A stretch of DNA of 64,000 bases, taken from NCBI GenBank assembly GCA_014773175.1, contig VXCM01003628.1:39838-103837 (forward strand). Reading direction: 5' to 3'. Position 1 is the first letter of the stretch; every line of letters starts with the position of its first letter. Under the pieces are notes generated by a model, which made no database searches, was not told the DNA's origin, and saw nothing but the letters and a program-made list of their open reading frames with translations. A program made the translations under genes and the position numbers. Shown here piece by piece: positions 1 to 13,532 of this stretch. The DNA comes from Lucifuga dentata (taxonomy: Eukaryota; Chordata; Actinopteri; Ophidiiformes; Bythitidae).

Positions 1-796
1 AAAGCGTGGGAATTTTTCACACAGAACGAGGCTTGGAGCTCAGAGAGGACAGCTAGTTATTCATTCACAGGCTTGTTGTGATGCTGCCTCGTGCTCTCGG
101 TTCATACTTTTATCATACTTATTCTCTTATCCAGCACTGGACATACGGTGAGGCCGAGCACTTCCTAAACTGACAATATTACAAGTAACTACTGAAGGGG
201 TCAAGGGTCATGAGTCGTAATGAAGGGTTAAAGTTGAGGTTCTGACCAAACTGTACTGATGTTTTTATTTGTGACTGTAAATGGAAGGTTGATACATGCG
301 GGTATAATTTCCTCCAGGATTTTAAGTAGCTTCAAAAGTAAAGCAGATTGATGTAAACTGTTTTAATCGTACATGTTGGATTAGTGCGCATGGTGTTAGT
401 GTGTTTGGGATGCAACGTGCACAACTATACACACATTCAACCTTAAACGAGGCGTAAGAACAGTTTGCTGTGTCAGTGTGTTGTGAAGGCTTGGGTGTGA
501 GTGTGTTTTCATGACGTCATGGTGTGCGGTGCAGCTGCAGCTGTGGAGACCAACAAGCCCCCAGATCAGCGCTGGGCTGTGTGTCTGATTATCAAACATG
601 GAAAGTGAGCAGCTGCTCAAAGCCCCCAGGGGCCTGAAAAAAAAAAAAAAAAAAAAAAAAAGCTGGTTTCTGAAGGAATTAAATCCTTTCAAATAAGCTT
701 GGTTGAAGTGTAACACTAACAACTCTAATCTGTACCAACATATCTTTTACTGTCTTACCACATCATATTAACTCACACACACATGCACGCATGCAT

Positions 797-857
<61 letters not shown>

Positions 858-1022
858 CAGAACTTTGTGGGATATGTTTTTGAATTCTAACAAAACAATC
901 ATCATTTTATATTGGTTAAAATTATGAAAACTTCTGAGTTCTCACTGCTTTCTCTGGAGCTCAGCACATGATGTGAAGAAAAAAAATGGATATCATGTCA
1001 TGTGCTCATTTCCAGTTCATTT
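1..1022. other. Upstream flank, no gene seen
   Basis: AT-rich sequence with an A homopolymer at 638-661 and a (AC)n microsatellite at 799-854. A CGTGGGAA octamer at 5-12 matches the RBPJ (CSL) binding consensus. No gene is supported here. Confidence 0.6.
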
Positions 1023-1467
1023 CAGTGCTTGAAGTGGGCCAGTACGCACTGGTACACAGTACCAGGACCTCTGTGATTTTCATTTCAGAGGACCAGGACT
1101 TCTTCGGGAATACCAGAACCTCCCATCAATCTTCCATACTCTACTGCAGAACAAGGCAGAGGAAATAGCAAAGGTGCAGCTGGATGAATTAAATCAGGGG
1201 ACCGTGTGTTTTTATATACCAGGGACTGGCAACTTTGATGAAGACGAGGGTCAATCAAATTTTATTCTCACGGTCAAAGGGCCACACATTAAATAAAACA
1301 AAAATCACTGTGAACTCAGTACATACCTGTCAACATTGAGCTTTGAAAGCAAGGGAGATTTTCTTGGGATCTCTCTCCCCCCCCCATCCGACCTGATGAC
1401 CACCCAGTGGTGACCCCCACAAGAATAAGGGGAGGACTGGCACGTTTTTTGTCCACTTCAAGCATTG
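1023..1467. mobile_element. Non-autonomous DNA transposon, CAGTGCTTGAAGTGG family, copy 1
   Basis: Inverted termini CAGTGCTTGAAGTGG at the left and CCACTTCAAGCATTG at the right end. About 445 bp with no transposase reading frame. A second, shorter member with the same ends lies at 15934-16245. Superfamily not assigned. Confidence 0.7.
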
Positions 1468-1525
1468 CTCATTTTAATTCAATTGTGACCATGTTCTACC
1501 AATTTGTTCCCTCATTTTAGGTAAA

Positions 1526-2106
1526 TTAAAGGACCATACCATCATTTTGCATATTTGAGCCTAATATATTCAATTTTCATACATGTACCTGTACTGACAA
1601 TCATTTCCCAAAGCATACTACTGGAACGGTGAATTAAAAAAATGTTCCTACCTTCCAGACCGTCATTGATTTCAGTTCATTCTGGTACGCTATTAAAATC
1701 AACTTGTTGATACTTGAAACATTCTTGGGATAGATAATCCATCATCGCCAACAAGACGTGTATTCAGATTTTTTTTAGATGTTACATAATTTTAGTGTTT
1801 AAGCACAATAAAAAGTGCAGAGTGAATGTATGTTTCCACCGGGGAATATAGTCCCAAAAGAAAACCTGTGTTTATGGAAAAATTTAAACGATTGTGACTT
1901 CATAAGGCTGTGTAACTATTAGCAGGAGAAACATTGAGTTTTAAGGTGGTTGTATTACTTGAATATTTGATTTTGAAAGATTAAGAGATTTTGCAAAATG
2001 TCAGGAAAGCTGAAATACGGTTTTATCCTTTGGGAAAAGATTGTCAGTAACATAAATGTATGAAAACTGAATATATTAGGCTCAAACATGCAAAATGGTC
2101 CTTTGA
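1526..2106 (+). mobile_element. TTAA-MITE copy 1 (subfamily A)
   Basis: Starts TTAAAGGACCATACC and ends ATGGTCCTTTGA, with the A-type body AAGCATACTACTGGAAC and GGAATATAGTCCCAAAAG. Non-coding. Family described in findings. Confidence 0.85.
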
Positions 2107-2897
2107 GGTCATGTTATTTGTTCCCTCATTTTAGCTAGATTAAGCCCATGCTTTACCAATTCATTCCCTCATTTTGATTAAATCCTGGTCATGTTTTAAT
2201 TTGTTGCCTTGTTTTAGTTTGATCGTGGCCTCATTTTATCGATTCGTTCATCTCTCTCCCCCCCCCCNCCCCCCCCAAATGGCTAGAAGACCAAGATTTT
2301 CTCAGTAGAAGTGGGATGCTGGGGATTCATCACTAAATCTATGAGTAGTCTACTGAAGAAGATGGGAGTGAGAGAGGTTGCTCCAGCAGCTAATCAAGTC
2401 CTTCTCAAATGCAGCAGAAAAAAAGCAGCAATTCGCTTTGGATTAAAAGGAAAGATAACAACTGGGCTGCAAGATGAACACAGGAGGGGATGGAACTGAG
2501 GAGGGTGTACCTGGGACGCCAGGTATCACCGTTGAGGCCTCTGGAGATGTCATGGGCTTATCAATGAAACACCAGAGAAGGAGGGTGCCCATCTGATGAC
2601 NCCACCCTGCCTTTCACCACTCCAATCCCACCGCTAATGTCAAGAGTGCTGATTTACCAGAAACATCAAGTCCTATTAGCTCTACTGATGTGTATTTGCT
2701 GTTTTTATTTATTTGTGGATGTCACCCTCTTTTAGCCAGTTGGAATTTGGTGCATGTTTATTAGCTGATTAATTTGCAACATGTGTATTTCCTAGGACCT
2801 TCATCCATCTGTGCAACCCCATTCATTTTCCATTGCTTGTCTGGATCCAGGTCACAGAGGCAACCTACTAAGAAAATTAGCCCAGATGTCCTTCTCA
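2107..2897. other. Non-coding stretch, C tract and gaps
   Basis: Contains repeated Ttaccaatttgttccctcattttag-like units around 2110-2250, a C homopolymer with N at 2268, and an N at 2601 with no flanking duplication. No gene recognised. Confidence 0.4.
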
Positions 2898-3309
2898 TTA
2901 CCCACGTCCTCCAGCTCTTGGGAATCCTACAATGTTCCCAATGGGAATCCTATGATGTTCCATGGCCAGATAGGATATATAATTCCTCCAGTGAATTCTG
3001 GGTCTTTCCTGTGGTCTTCTTCCAGCTGGGTGTGCATGAAATACCTCAACCAGGAGGCTTCCAGGAGGCATCTTGATGAGATACCACATCAGCCAGCTCT
3101 TTTTGATGTGATTGAGCAGCGGTTTTACTCTGAGCTCCTCCCTGATGTCCAAGCTTCTTATCATTGTCTTTAAGGGTTCGTCCTGGCAATCTATGGAGGA
3201 CTCTCATTTTGGTCGCTTGTATCCGTAATCTCATTCTCGACCAGTAGATTGAGAGCTTTGCCTTCAGGCTCAAATTTCTTTTCACCATACAAGAAAACAT
3301 TGCAGACAT
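2898..3309 (-). pseudogene. Decayed non-LTR retrotransposon (LINE) ORF, C-terminal fragment
   Basis: On the minus strand two overlapping frames read SLDIREELRVKPLLNHIKKS then WLMWYLIKMPPGSLLVEVFH and GRRPQERPRIHWRNYISYLA. This is the tail that follows reverse transcriptase in common fish LINEs, where RMPPGRLPLEVF and GRPRTRWRDYISHLAWERLG are typical. Broken by frameshifts, so inactive. Confidence 0.7.
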
Positions 3310-4141
3310 TGCATCAATCCACCAATTGATCTCTTGGGTCGTGCCTCACTTCCTGGATCCTGCCAATCAAAACTTAAACTGCTATACAATCTCTGTACTC
3401 GTGGCCAATAACATTCAACATGAAACTGAGGTATAATCAAGACCCCAAAACCCCGTTTATCTCAGGTGCTCAGGTTTTTGGAGTCCACTGAAGTCTTGCT
3501 GTGAGCATTGCAGAGCCATCCGGAAGAGGGGATGGGGCGGGTGCTGGGAGCAGGTTGGTGGTAAGGATGNCTTTCTCTCTTTCAGCAACAGCAGCTATAA
3601 TCTATTCATGGGGCTCCTTGAGGGAAAAAGAGCCCAGCTGCTCTAATTTGAGGATAAAGAGGAGACCACTTTTGTTCTGTCGCTCAGGCTCTATTTCATG
3701 AAGCAAACCTCACATCGACCNCCTCTTCTTCCTCCCCCTCCACCCATCATCACTGCCCCCTTTCATTCCAACACTCCCCCATTTTGCACAACCTGCCAGA
3801 GAAGATATTTTGCATATTATGCTGCATTTGTTTTGATGGTTTTAGATTGTAAAATGTTTTCATACATTTTTCTATCAACTTATTCATGCCTGAATGAGCT
3901 TAAAATAAAAAAAAAAGAAAAGAAATAGCCAAACATTTCATCATGTCTCTATATTCTCTCTGTATATTTCTATAAATGTGGCATTAGGAGTTATTTTACA
4001 TTCTTACCCTTTTTTTCTTTAATCTCCACCATTTTTTTTTTTTCACCATTAGTTACTGCATGGGAATCATTACAGTTTTACATAATCTGATGTGCTGAAC
4101 ACACTTACCGGTTACATACAGTATATTCACGCTTATGTGCG

Positions 4142-4176
<35 letters not shown>

Positions 4177-4546
4177 TTGACACTGACCTATAGCAGAGAG
4201 CATTTATTTTGAAGGATGTAAAGTGATTTTTGTTATCTTTTTGTGATGCTTTGTGACAGTGGCAAAAGTCGAAATAAAAAAGATTAGAAACAGCAAGTGT
4301 ACAGATAATTACAAAAATGCGGTGTCTTTGGCTGTTTTTTTTTCCAAATCTTTATTCGAGAACAAAGAATAATATGAACAGATACAACATACCTCAGGCA
4401 ATACAAATTAGGCAAGATACATCAAAATGAAAGCTGAGGATATAAAAAAAAGAAAAGAAAAATTAAATTAAATATATTAAAATATTTCTCCTGTTAATTC
4501 TGGGAAATGAGACACAACAAGGCACTTTTGTGATTTTCTGGAAGAC
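3310..4546. other. Non-coding upstream sequence with microsatellite
   Basis: AT-rich DNA with gaps at 3570 and 3721, T tracts, and a (CA)n microsatellite at 4141-4173. Nothing coding seen. Confidence 0.5.
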
Positions 4547-5184
4547 TTAAAGGACCATACCAACTGTTTTGCATGTTTGAGCCTAATATATTCAATTTTC
4601 ATACACGTAAGGTTACTGACAATCATTTCCNTGCATGTTTGAGCCTAATATATTCAATTTTCATACACGTAAGGTTACTGACAATCATTTCCCAAATGAT
4701 GAAACCATATTTCAGCTTTCCTGATATTCTACAAAACCTCTTAATCTTTTAAAATTAAATATTCATGTGATACACCCACCTTAAAAATCGATGTTTTGCC
4801 TGCTAATAGTTATGCAGCCTTGGTTCTTAAAATTTTTCGATAAATGCAGGTCTTTTTTTGGGACTATATTCTCTGGTGGATACATACATTCACTCCACAC
4901 TTTTTATTGTGCTGAAATGCTAAAATTATTAATACTTCGAAAAAAACCTGAGTATATGTCTTGTTCACGATGATGGATTAGCTATCCCATGTTTCAATTT
5001 GTTGCAAGTTGATTTTAATAGCATACCAGAATGAAGTGAAACCAATGGAGGTCTGGAAGGTAGGAAAAATTTTGTTTAGCTCACTGTTCCAGTAGTATGC
5101 TTTGGGAAATGTCAGTAACTTTACATGTATTAAAATTGAATATATTATGCTTAAACATGCAAAATAGACAGTATGGTCCTTTAA
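4547..5184 (-). mobile_element. TTAA-MITE copy 2 (subfamily A)
   Basis: TTAAAGGACCATACC start and GTATGGTCCTTTAA end; internal sequence in reverse orientation (AAACCATATTTCAGC next to the left end). Contains an N at 4631 flanked by a 61-bp duplication of the left arm. Confidence 0.85.
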
Positions 5185-5480
5185 TGTTTTCAAAATTCTT
5201 CTATTCCAAAAGAACGGGTTAAAAATTTGGCAGGGATCCACAGAATTTCTTTTTGACTTTCTTTGTTTCTGAATTTTTAATCGCAGTAATGAGATCACCA
5301 TTCCAGAAAAGGGTCCAAACAGAAAATGCAGGATGAAGCTGTTGTTTTTATACAATTAGCATTTAGCATTGAGGCTTTAAGCGCTCCTCCTGTCAGATCA
5401 GCGGCTCCCGGTGCGCTGGAGTCCACGTGTGAAAGCACTTCCGCACAGGACTGTGAACCGATGGCAAACACAAACCGAGC

Positions 5481-5867
5481 TTATGAATATTGATAAGAGG
5501 TGGGGCTTATTCTGACATAGCCCCGCCCCCTGTTGGTGGATATTACCCCTCCTCTCCTGCTGCTGAACTTACCGTCGGGGCTCCAGCAGCCGTCATTCCT
5601 GCGCAGACGTCGCCGGGGTTTTGTTGTTGCATGTGGGCAGCCGCAATAAAAGAAAAGCGGGACAATAGCAGACAAAAGGTTTCTGTGGAGGAAGGGGGCA
5701 GGACGCTTTTTTTTTTGTCAGGACTTCAGTAATCCTGGGAAGATTCTTTTTGTGAAGAAAAGCCGCAGCCCTGCATGTCCCATCCGGAGAACTATAAATC
5801 TGGAGCGGAGGCTCGCACCGACTTCTAGTGAGACATCAGAGCCGCCAGGCAGCATCCAGCCGCCGGC
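5481..5867 (+). promoter_or_regulatory. Probable jag1 core promoter and 5'UTR
   Basis: This stretch before the ATG is visibly richer in G+C and CpG than the flanks. It has a GC box CCCCGCCCCC at 5521-5530 and a TATA-like CTATAAATC at 5792-5800, which would place transcription start near 5825 and leave a 5'UTR of about 45 nt. The start site is an inference; an upstream start with a longer leader is equally possible. Confidence 0.45.
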
Positions 5868-5930
5868 ATGATCCTCAGACGGAGCTCCGTCCTCCTCGCC
5901 GCCTTCATCCTGCACTCTGCCCGCATCCAG
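5868..5930 (+). CDS. jag1: jag1 exon 1 (signal peptide)
   Basis: 63 nt, phase 0 end, donor CAG|GTACAC. Codes [25 protein letters not shown] signal sequence: two arginines, then a hydrophobic core (VLLAAFIL). This ATG is chosen because it has a purine at -3, starts a classic signal peptide and joins in frame to exon 2. No in-frame upstream ATG is evident close by. Confidence 0.9.
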
Positions 5931-8900
5931 GTACACCAGACTCCCGCTTATTTTGACCTCATTTAGCTGTTTACCTGCAGGAACTAAAACGCGAGCTGCG
6001 AACACTTTGAGGTGGACGCGGAGATTAAAATAACAAAAAAAAAAAAAAAAAAAAAAAATCACATTTTGGTGAACATGCAGATTGTGTGTTTGAGGTCAGC
6101 GCTGCTTTCAGGAAGTATAAACTGCGCTAAAAGGAACAAAAACCCTTAACTAGAAACTTTAAAACCCTCTTGAAGTTGCTCGTATTGGCATGACCGTGAA
6201 GTATACGGGCTATAGAAATGAAGTTAACAGACAAACTTGTAAATGTTGGTAAGTCTTATATTAAAACCACAGTATGACCTCATTCATCAGATCCTGTAAG
6301 AAGTGAAAGTGTTGTAAAGTTTGACAAGGTTGAACTGTCATGCTGCAGTTTTGCTCTTAAGGGAACTGAATCCTTGATAACTGAGAAAAAACTTATGTCT
6401 GCCCTTACATGAGCCATTAAGGGATTTTAATCCCTGAATTGTTTTAGGGTGAGAAAAAGACGTTATGGATTTAAGTGTTTCCTTTAGATGAAAAAGTTTA
6501 GAAAAAAAAAAACCCATAAATGTCAGATGCAGCAGCAGTTACATCTTTACAAACTCATGCTATTCAAAACCACAGAACTTTATTTGAAAATTTAGTTCAG
6601 ATCCCAATGTTTTAAGGAACACTTCGTCCCTCAGTCCACTTATTCTAAGAGATGAGCTTGATGTTTATGTAGGTTTGTGCAAAGGATTTAAAAAAAAACA
6701 AACATTGATACCTGTTTAATGGTACGTTTGTCCAATAGTGGAAATTACATTTGATCTTTTTTAGTTTTAGATCATAAATACTTTGTTTTGTGAACATGAG
6801 AAAGCTCTTTCGTAAGATTGCACACATTTATTGTACTTTTTGCAAATGCATATACATTGATGATAAACTAAATCATTGTTATGCTTCAGATAGATAGACA
6901 GATATTTTATTGATTCAGAAAATTCTCATGTTTTTGTAGCGTAAATGGCAGTAAATGTGTCGCTTTGAGCTGAGACAGATGGAAGCGTGTTTCCTTTCTG
7001 TGTAAAAGTAAAAAAAACAAAAAAACAAAACAAAACACATTAGTGTCAGATGCACCAGTGGTTACATCTTTGCAAACTCATCTTATTCAAAACCACACAA
7101 CTTTATTGAAAAATGTAGACCAGATCCCACTTTTCGAAGATATTAAATGGCTGGATTTTGGGGGAAATGTTGGGAAACGTGTTTGTAGACAGCAGTGTTT
7201 CAATTTCATGGGATGTTGCAGCTATAACGATCACGCTGTCCTGCATTTGAAGAGTGAGTGTGTTAGTGTGATGGTGCACAGCTGAATGGTGTGATCAAAG
7301 AGCAGATACACATTATGAAGTGATTGGAATGTTTTTCTAATTTTAAAGAAGAAATTCAAGAGGTTAAACAGGTTTATTGTGCAAGATGATCACAGAATGT
7401 TGCTTTAAAGTGTAAAGATGTAGATTTCCAACAATACTTAGATGTTTGAGCCCAATATATACAATCTGTATATATGTTACATTACTGATCATCATTTCCC
7501 AAAATATACTATTGTAGCGGTAAATATTAAACCTGTTTTTCCTACCTTCCAGCTTGGTTTGAGTTCATCCCAGTACACTATAAAAATCAACTTGTAGAGA
7601 CTTGAAATGTGCCTGCATGAGATACATAATCCATCACAGCGAACAAGATGTCTATTAGGGTTTGTGTTTTTGTTTTTTTCTGAAGTAACTTTAAGTTTTA
7701 AGTAACCGATCCAACATAGAGCTGCACGGAAGACAATGTATGTCTCCGCCAGGAAATATAGTCCAAGGAGAAGACATTAAAACAACTATGCCTTCTACAA
7801 TCATGCATAAGTGTTAGCAGGTGAAACATTGAATTTTAAGGTGTGTGTGTATTACCTGAACATTTGATTTAGAAAGATTAGGGAATTTAAAAAAAAAAAA
7901 AATAACAGGAAAACTAAAATATGGTTTTATTGGTTTTATGTTTTGGAAACTGGTTGTCAGTAACGTAACATATGCAGGTTGTATATGTTGGGCTCAAACA
8001 CGATCGCCGGTATGGTCCTTTAAACCTACAGTAGTCCTGGGTGAAGGATGTAGCTGCTGCTAACCTGCTTACCTGTCCACAGGTTTCCTTGGCTTCAGGA
8101 CATTTTGAGCTGCAGATTCTCTCGATGCAGAATGTAAACGGTCAGCTGCAGACCGGTGCTTGCTGCGATGGAGCCCGGGACGTAACGGACGGACGCTGCA
8201 CGGCGGATGAATGTGATACCTACTTCCGTGTTTGTCTGAAGGAGTACCAGCTGAAGGTTTCCTCTGCTGGGCCCTGCAGCTTCGGCGCTGCCTCCACGCC
8301 GGTGCTTGGTGGGAATACCTTTACTTTACGCAACGCCAAGAATGACAAAGCCCGGATCGTGTTACCATTCAGCTTCGCTTGGCCGGTGAGTCAAAACATT
8401 CCCCAAAGTCATGTTTGTCACAGCTTCAGCCATGTTTTATTTTTGTTGTCAGGAAACCAGATATTTAACTAAATGGCAGAATTAAGCCAATGGAGCATTT
8501 AATGATGGCGAACGGCGTCTATATATCAGGGGCCAGGATGGAGGAGTTAGGAAAGATGGGCTTTGTAATGTACCCATGATCTTTTTTGGAAATTTGTGTA
8601 AAGCTGAAACGGAACGAAAGTAAAGAACAGGATTGAATCTGCTTCTGAAATGTTGCTAAAGGCCAATAAAATATGAACGAATGTATGATTTTTTTCTATT
8701 GCAGGAATACATGAACTTCCTCCCAGGCTTCATAGGCCGGAGAGGACGTGTCTAAATGATTCTTTAAAGGACCATACCAGTCATTTTGCATGTTTGAGCC
8801 TATTATATTAAATTTTCATACACGTAAGGTTACTGACAATCATTTTCCAAAGCATACTACTGGAACGGTGAATTAAAAATGTTTTTCCTACCTTCCAGAC

Positions 8901-10817
8901 CTCCATTGGTTTCAGTTCATTCTGGTATGCTATTAAAATCAAAGTGTTGATACTTGAAGCATTCTTGGGATAGGTAATCCATCATCGTGAACAAGATGTT
9001 TATTCAGATTTTTTTTAGATGTTACATAATTTTAGTGTTTAAGCACAATAAAAAGCATGGAGTGAATGTATGCCTCCACTGGGAAATATTCCAAAAGAAG
9101 ACCTGTGTTTATGGAAAAATTTAAAGGACCGTGACTTCATAAGGCTGTGTAACTATTAGCAGGAGAAACATGGATTTTTAAGGTGGGTGTATCACTTGAA
9201 TATTTGATTTTGAAAGATTAAGAGATTTTGCAAAATATCAGGAAAGCTGAAATACGGTTTTATCCTTTGGGAAATGATTGTCAGTAATGTAACATATGAA
9301 AACTGAATATATCAGGCTCAAACATGCAAAATGGATGGTATGGTCCTTTAATCTTTAGAGTTTGTCACTAGGAAATGGTGTCACAATCTCAGTGTAACAA
9401 GCTTGTTTTCTTTATTTTCATGATTGTAATCTTGATAAACAATTACTTTGAGGTCAGGAGAGAAAAAAATGAAAGGTAATCAGGTTCTGAAGCATCACAG
9501 TCTTAGAAAACTCCATATGAGAGCTGCAGTGACTCGTTACCTTTAAAGGAGCATACAGGTGATTTTTTTTGCATGTTTGAGCTCAAAAAAGACAATATGC
9601 ATACATGCTACATCATTGCCAACCATTTTCCTAAACATACTACTGAAGCAGTAAATTTTAGAATTGTTTTTCCTCCCTTCCAGACTGACATTTTCTGCTT
9701 TTCCATCCAACTTAAGTATTTTTTTTTAAAAGGACTTAATGAAATTTGACTTAAGTTGTGTTTCCATTCACTCAGCCAGAGGAGCTGTACGTGATTCAGA
9801 CACATGTTTGCTTACGTAATCAAACAGAGATGGAAATATATACACTGAAAGTAGTTGCACTAATAGAGACTAACGGTTCTGTGGAGGGTCCTTATTTTAA
9901 ATTTAGTAAAGTTATACACAGTATTGTTTAAAAAAAAAAAGAGACAGGGGACAGCATATTCTCTTCATCAGTTTTTGTTGGCTGAAATGGTGGCTCTGGC
10001 CATGGTCTGGTGGTTTCCATTTTGGGTTGTCAAGGAAACACGCTGGTGCAGCAGGGATTGGGCAGCAGACCGAGATTGTCACACAATTTAAATGTCAATT
10101 TAAATTACTAACCAGTTTCCATCCACTTAAGTCATTTCTTCTTGAGTCGACTCGTCTGCTAAACCGCCTCTGCTTAGCGTCTTAACTTTTTAAACGGCTT
10201 ACGGACTTACAACGACTTTGCTGCATTTCCGTCCACCTTTTTAAAGTTGTTTAATACTAAGTTGTTTTAAAAAGTTGGATAGAAATGTGGTTATTGACTT
10301 CAGTTCATTCCAGTACGCGGTTAAACTTAACCTGTAGAGATTTGAAACACGCTTGAGATACGAAATCCATCACAGCAAGCATGACTTTTTTGTCAAAGTA
10401 ACATAATTTTAGTGTTTCAACATAGAGCTACACAGGAGAAAATGTATGTCTCTTGCAGGGAATATAGTCCCAGGAGAGAAATTAAAAATGACTGTCCTCT
10501 ATATTCAGACACACGTTAGCATAAGAGACATTGAATTTTAAGGTGGATGCATCAGCTGAACATTTGTTTTGAAAAATTTGGAATTTTGGCAAAAAACACA
10601 AAATCTAAAATACATGTTTTATGTTTAGGAAAATGGTTTTCAGGGACGTAACATGTATGCGGCTTGTATTACTGTGGGTTTAACACGCAGAATCACCGGT
10701 ATGGTCCTTTAAAGCCAAAAAACTCATGCTGGAGTTCCTCAAAGGTTTAAATGTTGAAAATGAATGAGTGCAGGAGGCTGTTCTCTTGTTTAAAGAGCCT
10801 TGGCTGATTTGCAGACA

Positions 10818-10851
<34 letters not shown>

Positions 10852-10883
10852 CAGGCAGTAAAACACCTGCAGCATTACCNACA

Positions 10884-10917
<34 letters not shown>

Positions 10918-13476
10918 CAGGCAGTAAAACACCTGCAGCATTACCACACAATGAGCCCAGGAAGCAGCACGTCAGCCCATTTTTAGAGCAGCGCTGAGCT
11001 TTCTGTGTTTTTCTGTCTTTATTTTTTGTATGTTTTTTTGTTTTTTTTTTTAAACTTTGCACCACATTTGTCCTTCAATTCTGATCTGAAAACAATTGAT
11101 AGAATTTATTGAACGGAAACTTTAAAGTGACAGTGAGGCAGCAGGTTGAGAAAATGATTTTTCATAGACGGTTTATTTCATCAGACTTAATGAAAAACTG
11201 AAAGATAAGATGAAAGGTACTCTTCTTATTTGTGTGTATGTGCTTTGATTATACTCCAATTAAGGCAAAAATCAAGTTTTTTTCTACCTTCATGTCAACA
11301 CCATAATTAGATAGAAATTGATGTTATCTTACTGAGTAACAGACCGAGATTATGCAATTGTAAATTGATTTATTAAAGCATATAAACATTATAATCGTAA
11401 TGAGTCGCCTCTACTTGGCAGATTCTCCCTCATATTCTGATTAAGCAACATGCCATGTTAGGAAACAATGGCATCCTCTAATTCTGTCCATGAAAACACT
11501 TCCTCGCATTTTTGCCTTAATTGGAGTATATATAGTATACACATTTTTAAAAAAGTGAGTATTCTTTGCATGTAAATGTACTGATTATTTTGTTAGCGTT
11601 CAACAATTACATTTCCCATGAGGCTTAGCTGTTGGCCTGCTGTCAGAGACTGATGGGAAATTTTTGTTGATGTGTTATTTTTGTTCTCATAGCTGAGAGC
11701 AGAAGGAGGAATGAGTGGAAGGAAAAAACAAAGAGTGAAGGAAGGAAAGGAGGAAGGTTAAAAGGAGAGAGGGAAGGGGAGAAGGACATAGGAAGAAGAA
11801 AAGGCAGGATGGATGGATGAGGAAGGGGATAAAGGGAAAGTGCTGTCTGTAGCCCAACACTCAGCAATGGTTCTTAAAGGACCATACTGGTAGTTTTGCA
11901 TGTTTGAGCCCATGAAATACTAGCTGCATAAAGGTTACGTTACTGCAAACCATTTTCCAAAACATAAAACCATGCTTTAGTTTTTTGTTATTTTGCCAAA
12001 TCCCCTAATCTTTGAAAATCAAATGTTCAGGTGACACACACACCTTACACACACAATTTCACACGATTACAGAAGGGATGATTATCTTTTTTTAATGTTT
12101 CTGTAAAAGCCGTCTTCTCCTGGGTTTATTTTCCTTGGCGGAGACGTACATTTTCATCTGCGTAGCTCCATGTTGAATCAGTACTAAAATGCTAAAATTA
12201 CATTACTTTGACAAAACAAAACAAAAATTATAGTTACTGCATTTGCTGTGATTAATTACTTCTCTGAAGCACATTTCAATTCTGCAGAAGTTGATTTTTT
12301 TATAGTGTACTGAATGAATGAAAACCAATGGCAGGCTGGAAGGTAGGAAAAACAATTCTAATATTTATGGCTCCAGTAGTATGTTTTATAAAGTGGTTGG
12401 GAGCAATGTATGCAGAGTGTATTTATTAGCCTCAGACATGCAAAATCAATGGTGTGCTCTTTTAAGATGCTTTCAGTTCAAAAGTTTGATGCTAAAGTAG
12501 GAACCGCTTTACCTGGAGCAATCTAGAAAAGGAACTGCGTGGTTCTTTGGAGCAAGTTCTTCGTATTCCTTGTGAAGATTATGGAAATGATAATAATTGA
12601 CATTTTCATTGTGACAGCAGCGTCTTTCCACAACACAAACACACAACTTAAAGGACCATACCATTTTGCATGTTTGAGCCTAATATATTCAATTTTCATA
12701 CATGTAACGTTACTGACAATCATTTTCCAAAGCATACTATTGGAACAGTGATTAAAAATGTTTTTCCTACCTTCCAGACCACCAGTGATTTCAGTTCATT
12801 CTGATACGCTATTAGAATCAACTTATTAATGCTTGGAACGTTCTTGGGATAGGTAATCCATCATCATGAACAAGATGTGTATTCAGGTTTTTTCAAAGTT
12901 ACATAATTTTAGCGTTTAAGCGCAATAAAAAGTGTGGAGTGAATGTATGTCTCCNTTTTCAAAGTTACATAATTTTAGCGTTTAAGCGCAATAAAAAGTG
13001 TGGAGTGAATGTATGTCTCCACCGTGGAATATAGTCCCAAAAGAAGACCTGTGTTTATGGAAAAATTTAAATGACCGTGACTTCATAAGACTGCATAACT
13101 ATTAGCATGCGAAACGTGGATTTTTAAGGTGGGTGTATCACTTGAATATTTGATTTTGAAAGATTAAGAGCTTTTGCAAAATATCAGGAAAGCTGAAATA
13201 CGGTTTTATCCTTTGGGAAATGATTGTCAGTAATGTAACATGTATGAAAATTGAATATATTAGGCTCAAACATGCAAAATGGATGGTATGTTCTCTTTAA
13301 CCTTGTAGCGGCTGAGGGACTGCAGTGTTTTATTGCACTCTCTTTTACTAACGATACGGAAACATGCTGGGTCGCTGCCCCAGATTAACATCCATTATGC
13401 TTTAGCATGTACATCTGTCTGAACTGCTTCAATTAACATGATCATTGATTTGTATTTTTATTTATTTATTTATTTA

Positions 13477-13532
<56 letters not shown>

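Noticed and set aside
10821..10916. Two GT microsatellites in tandem as a real repeat expansion
   Set aside because: The second lies wholly within the 65-bp duplication around N at 10880.
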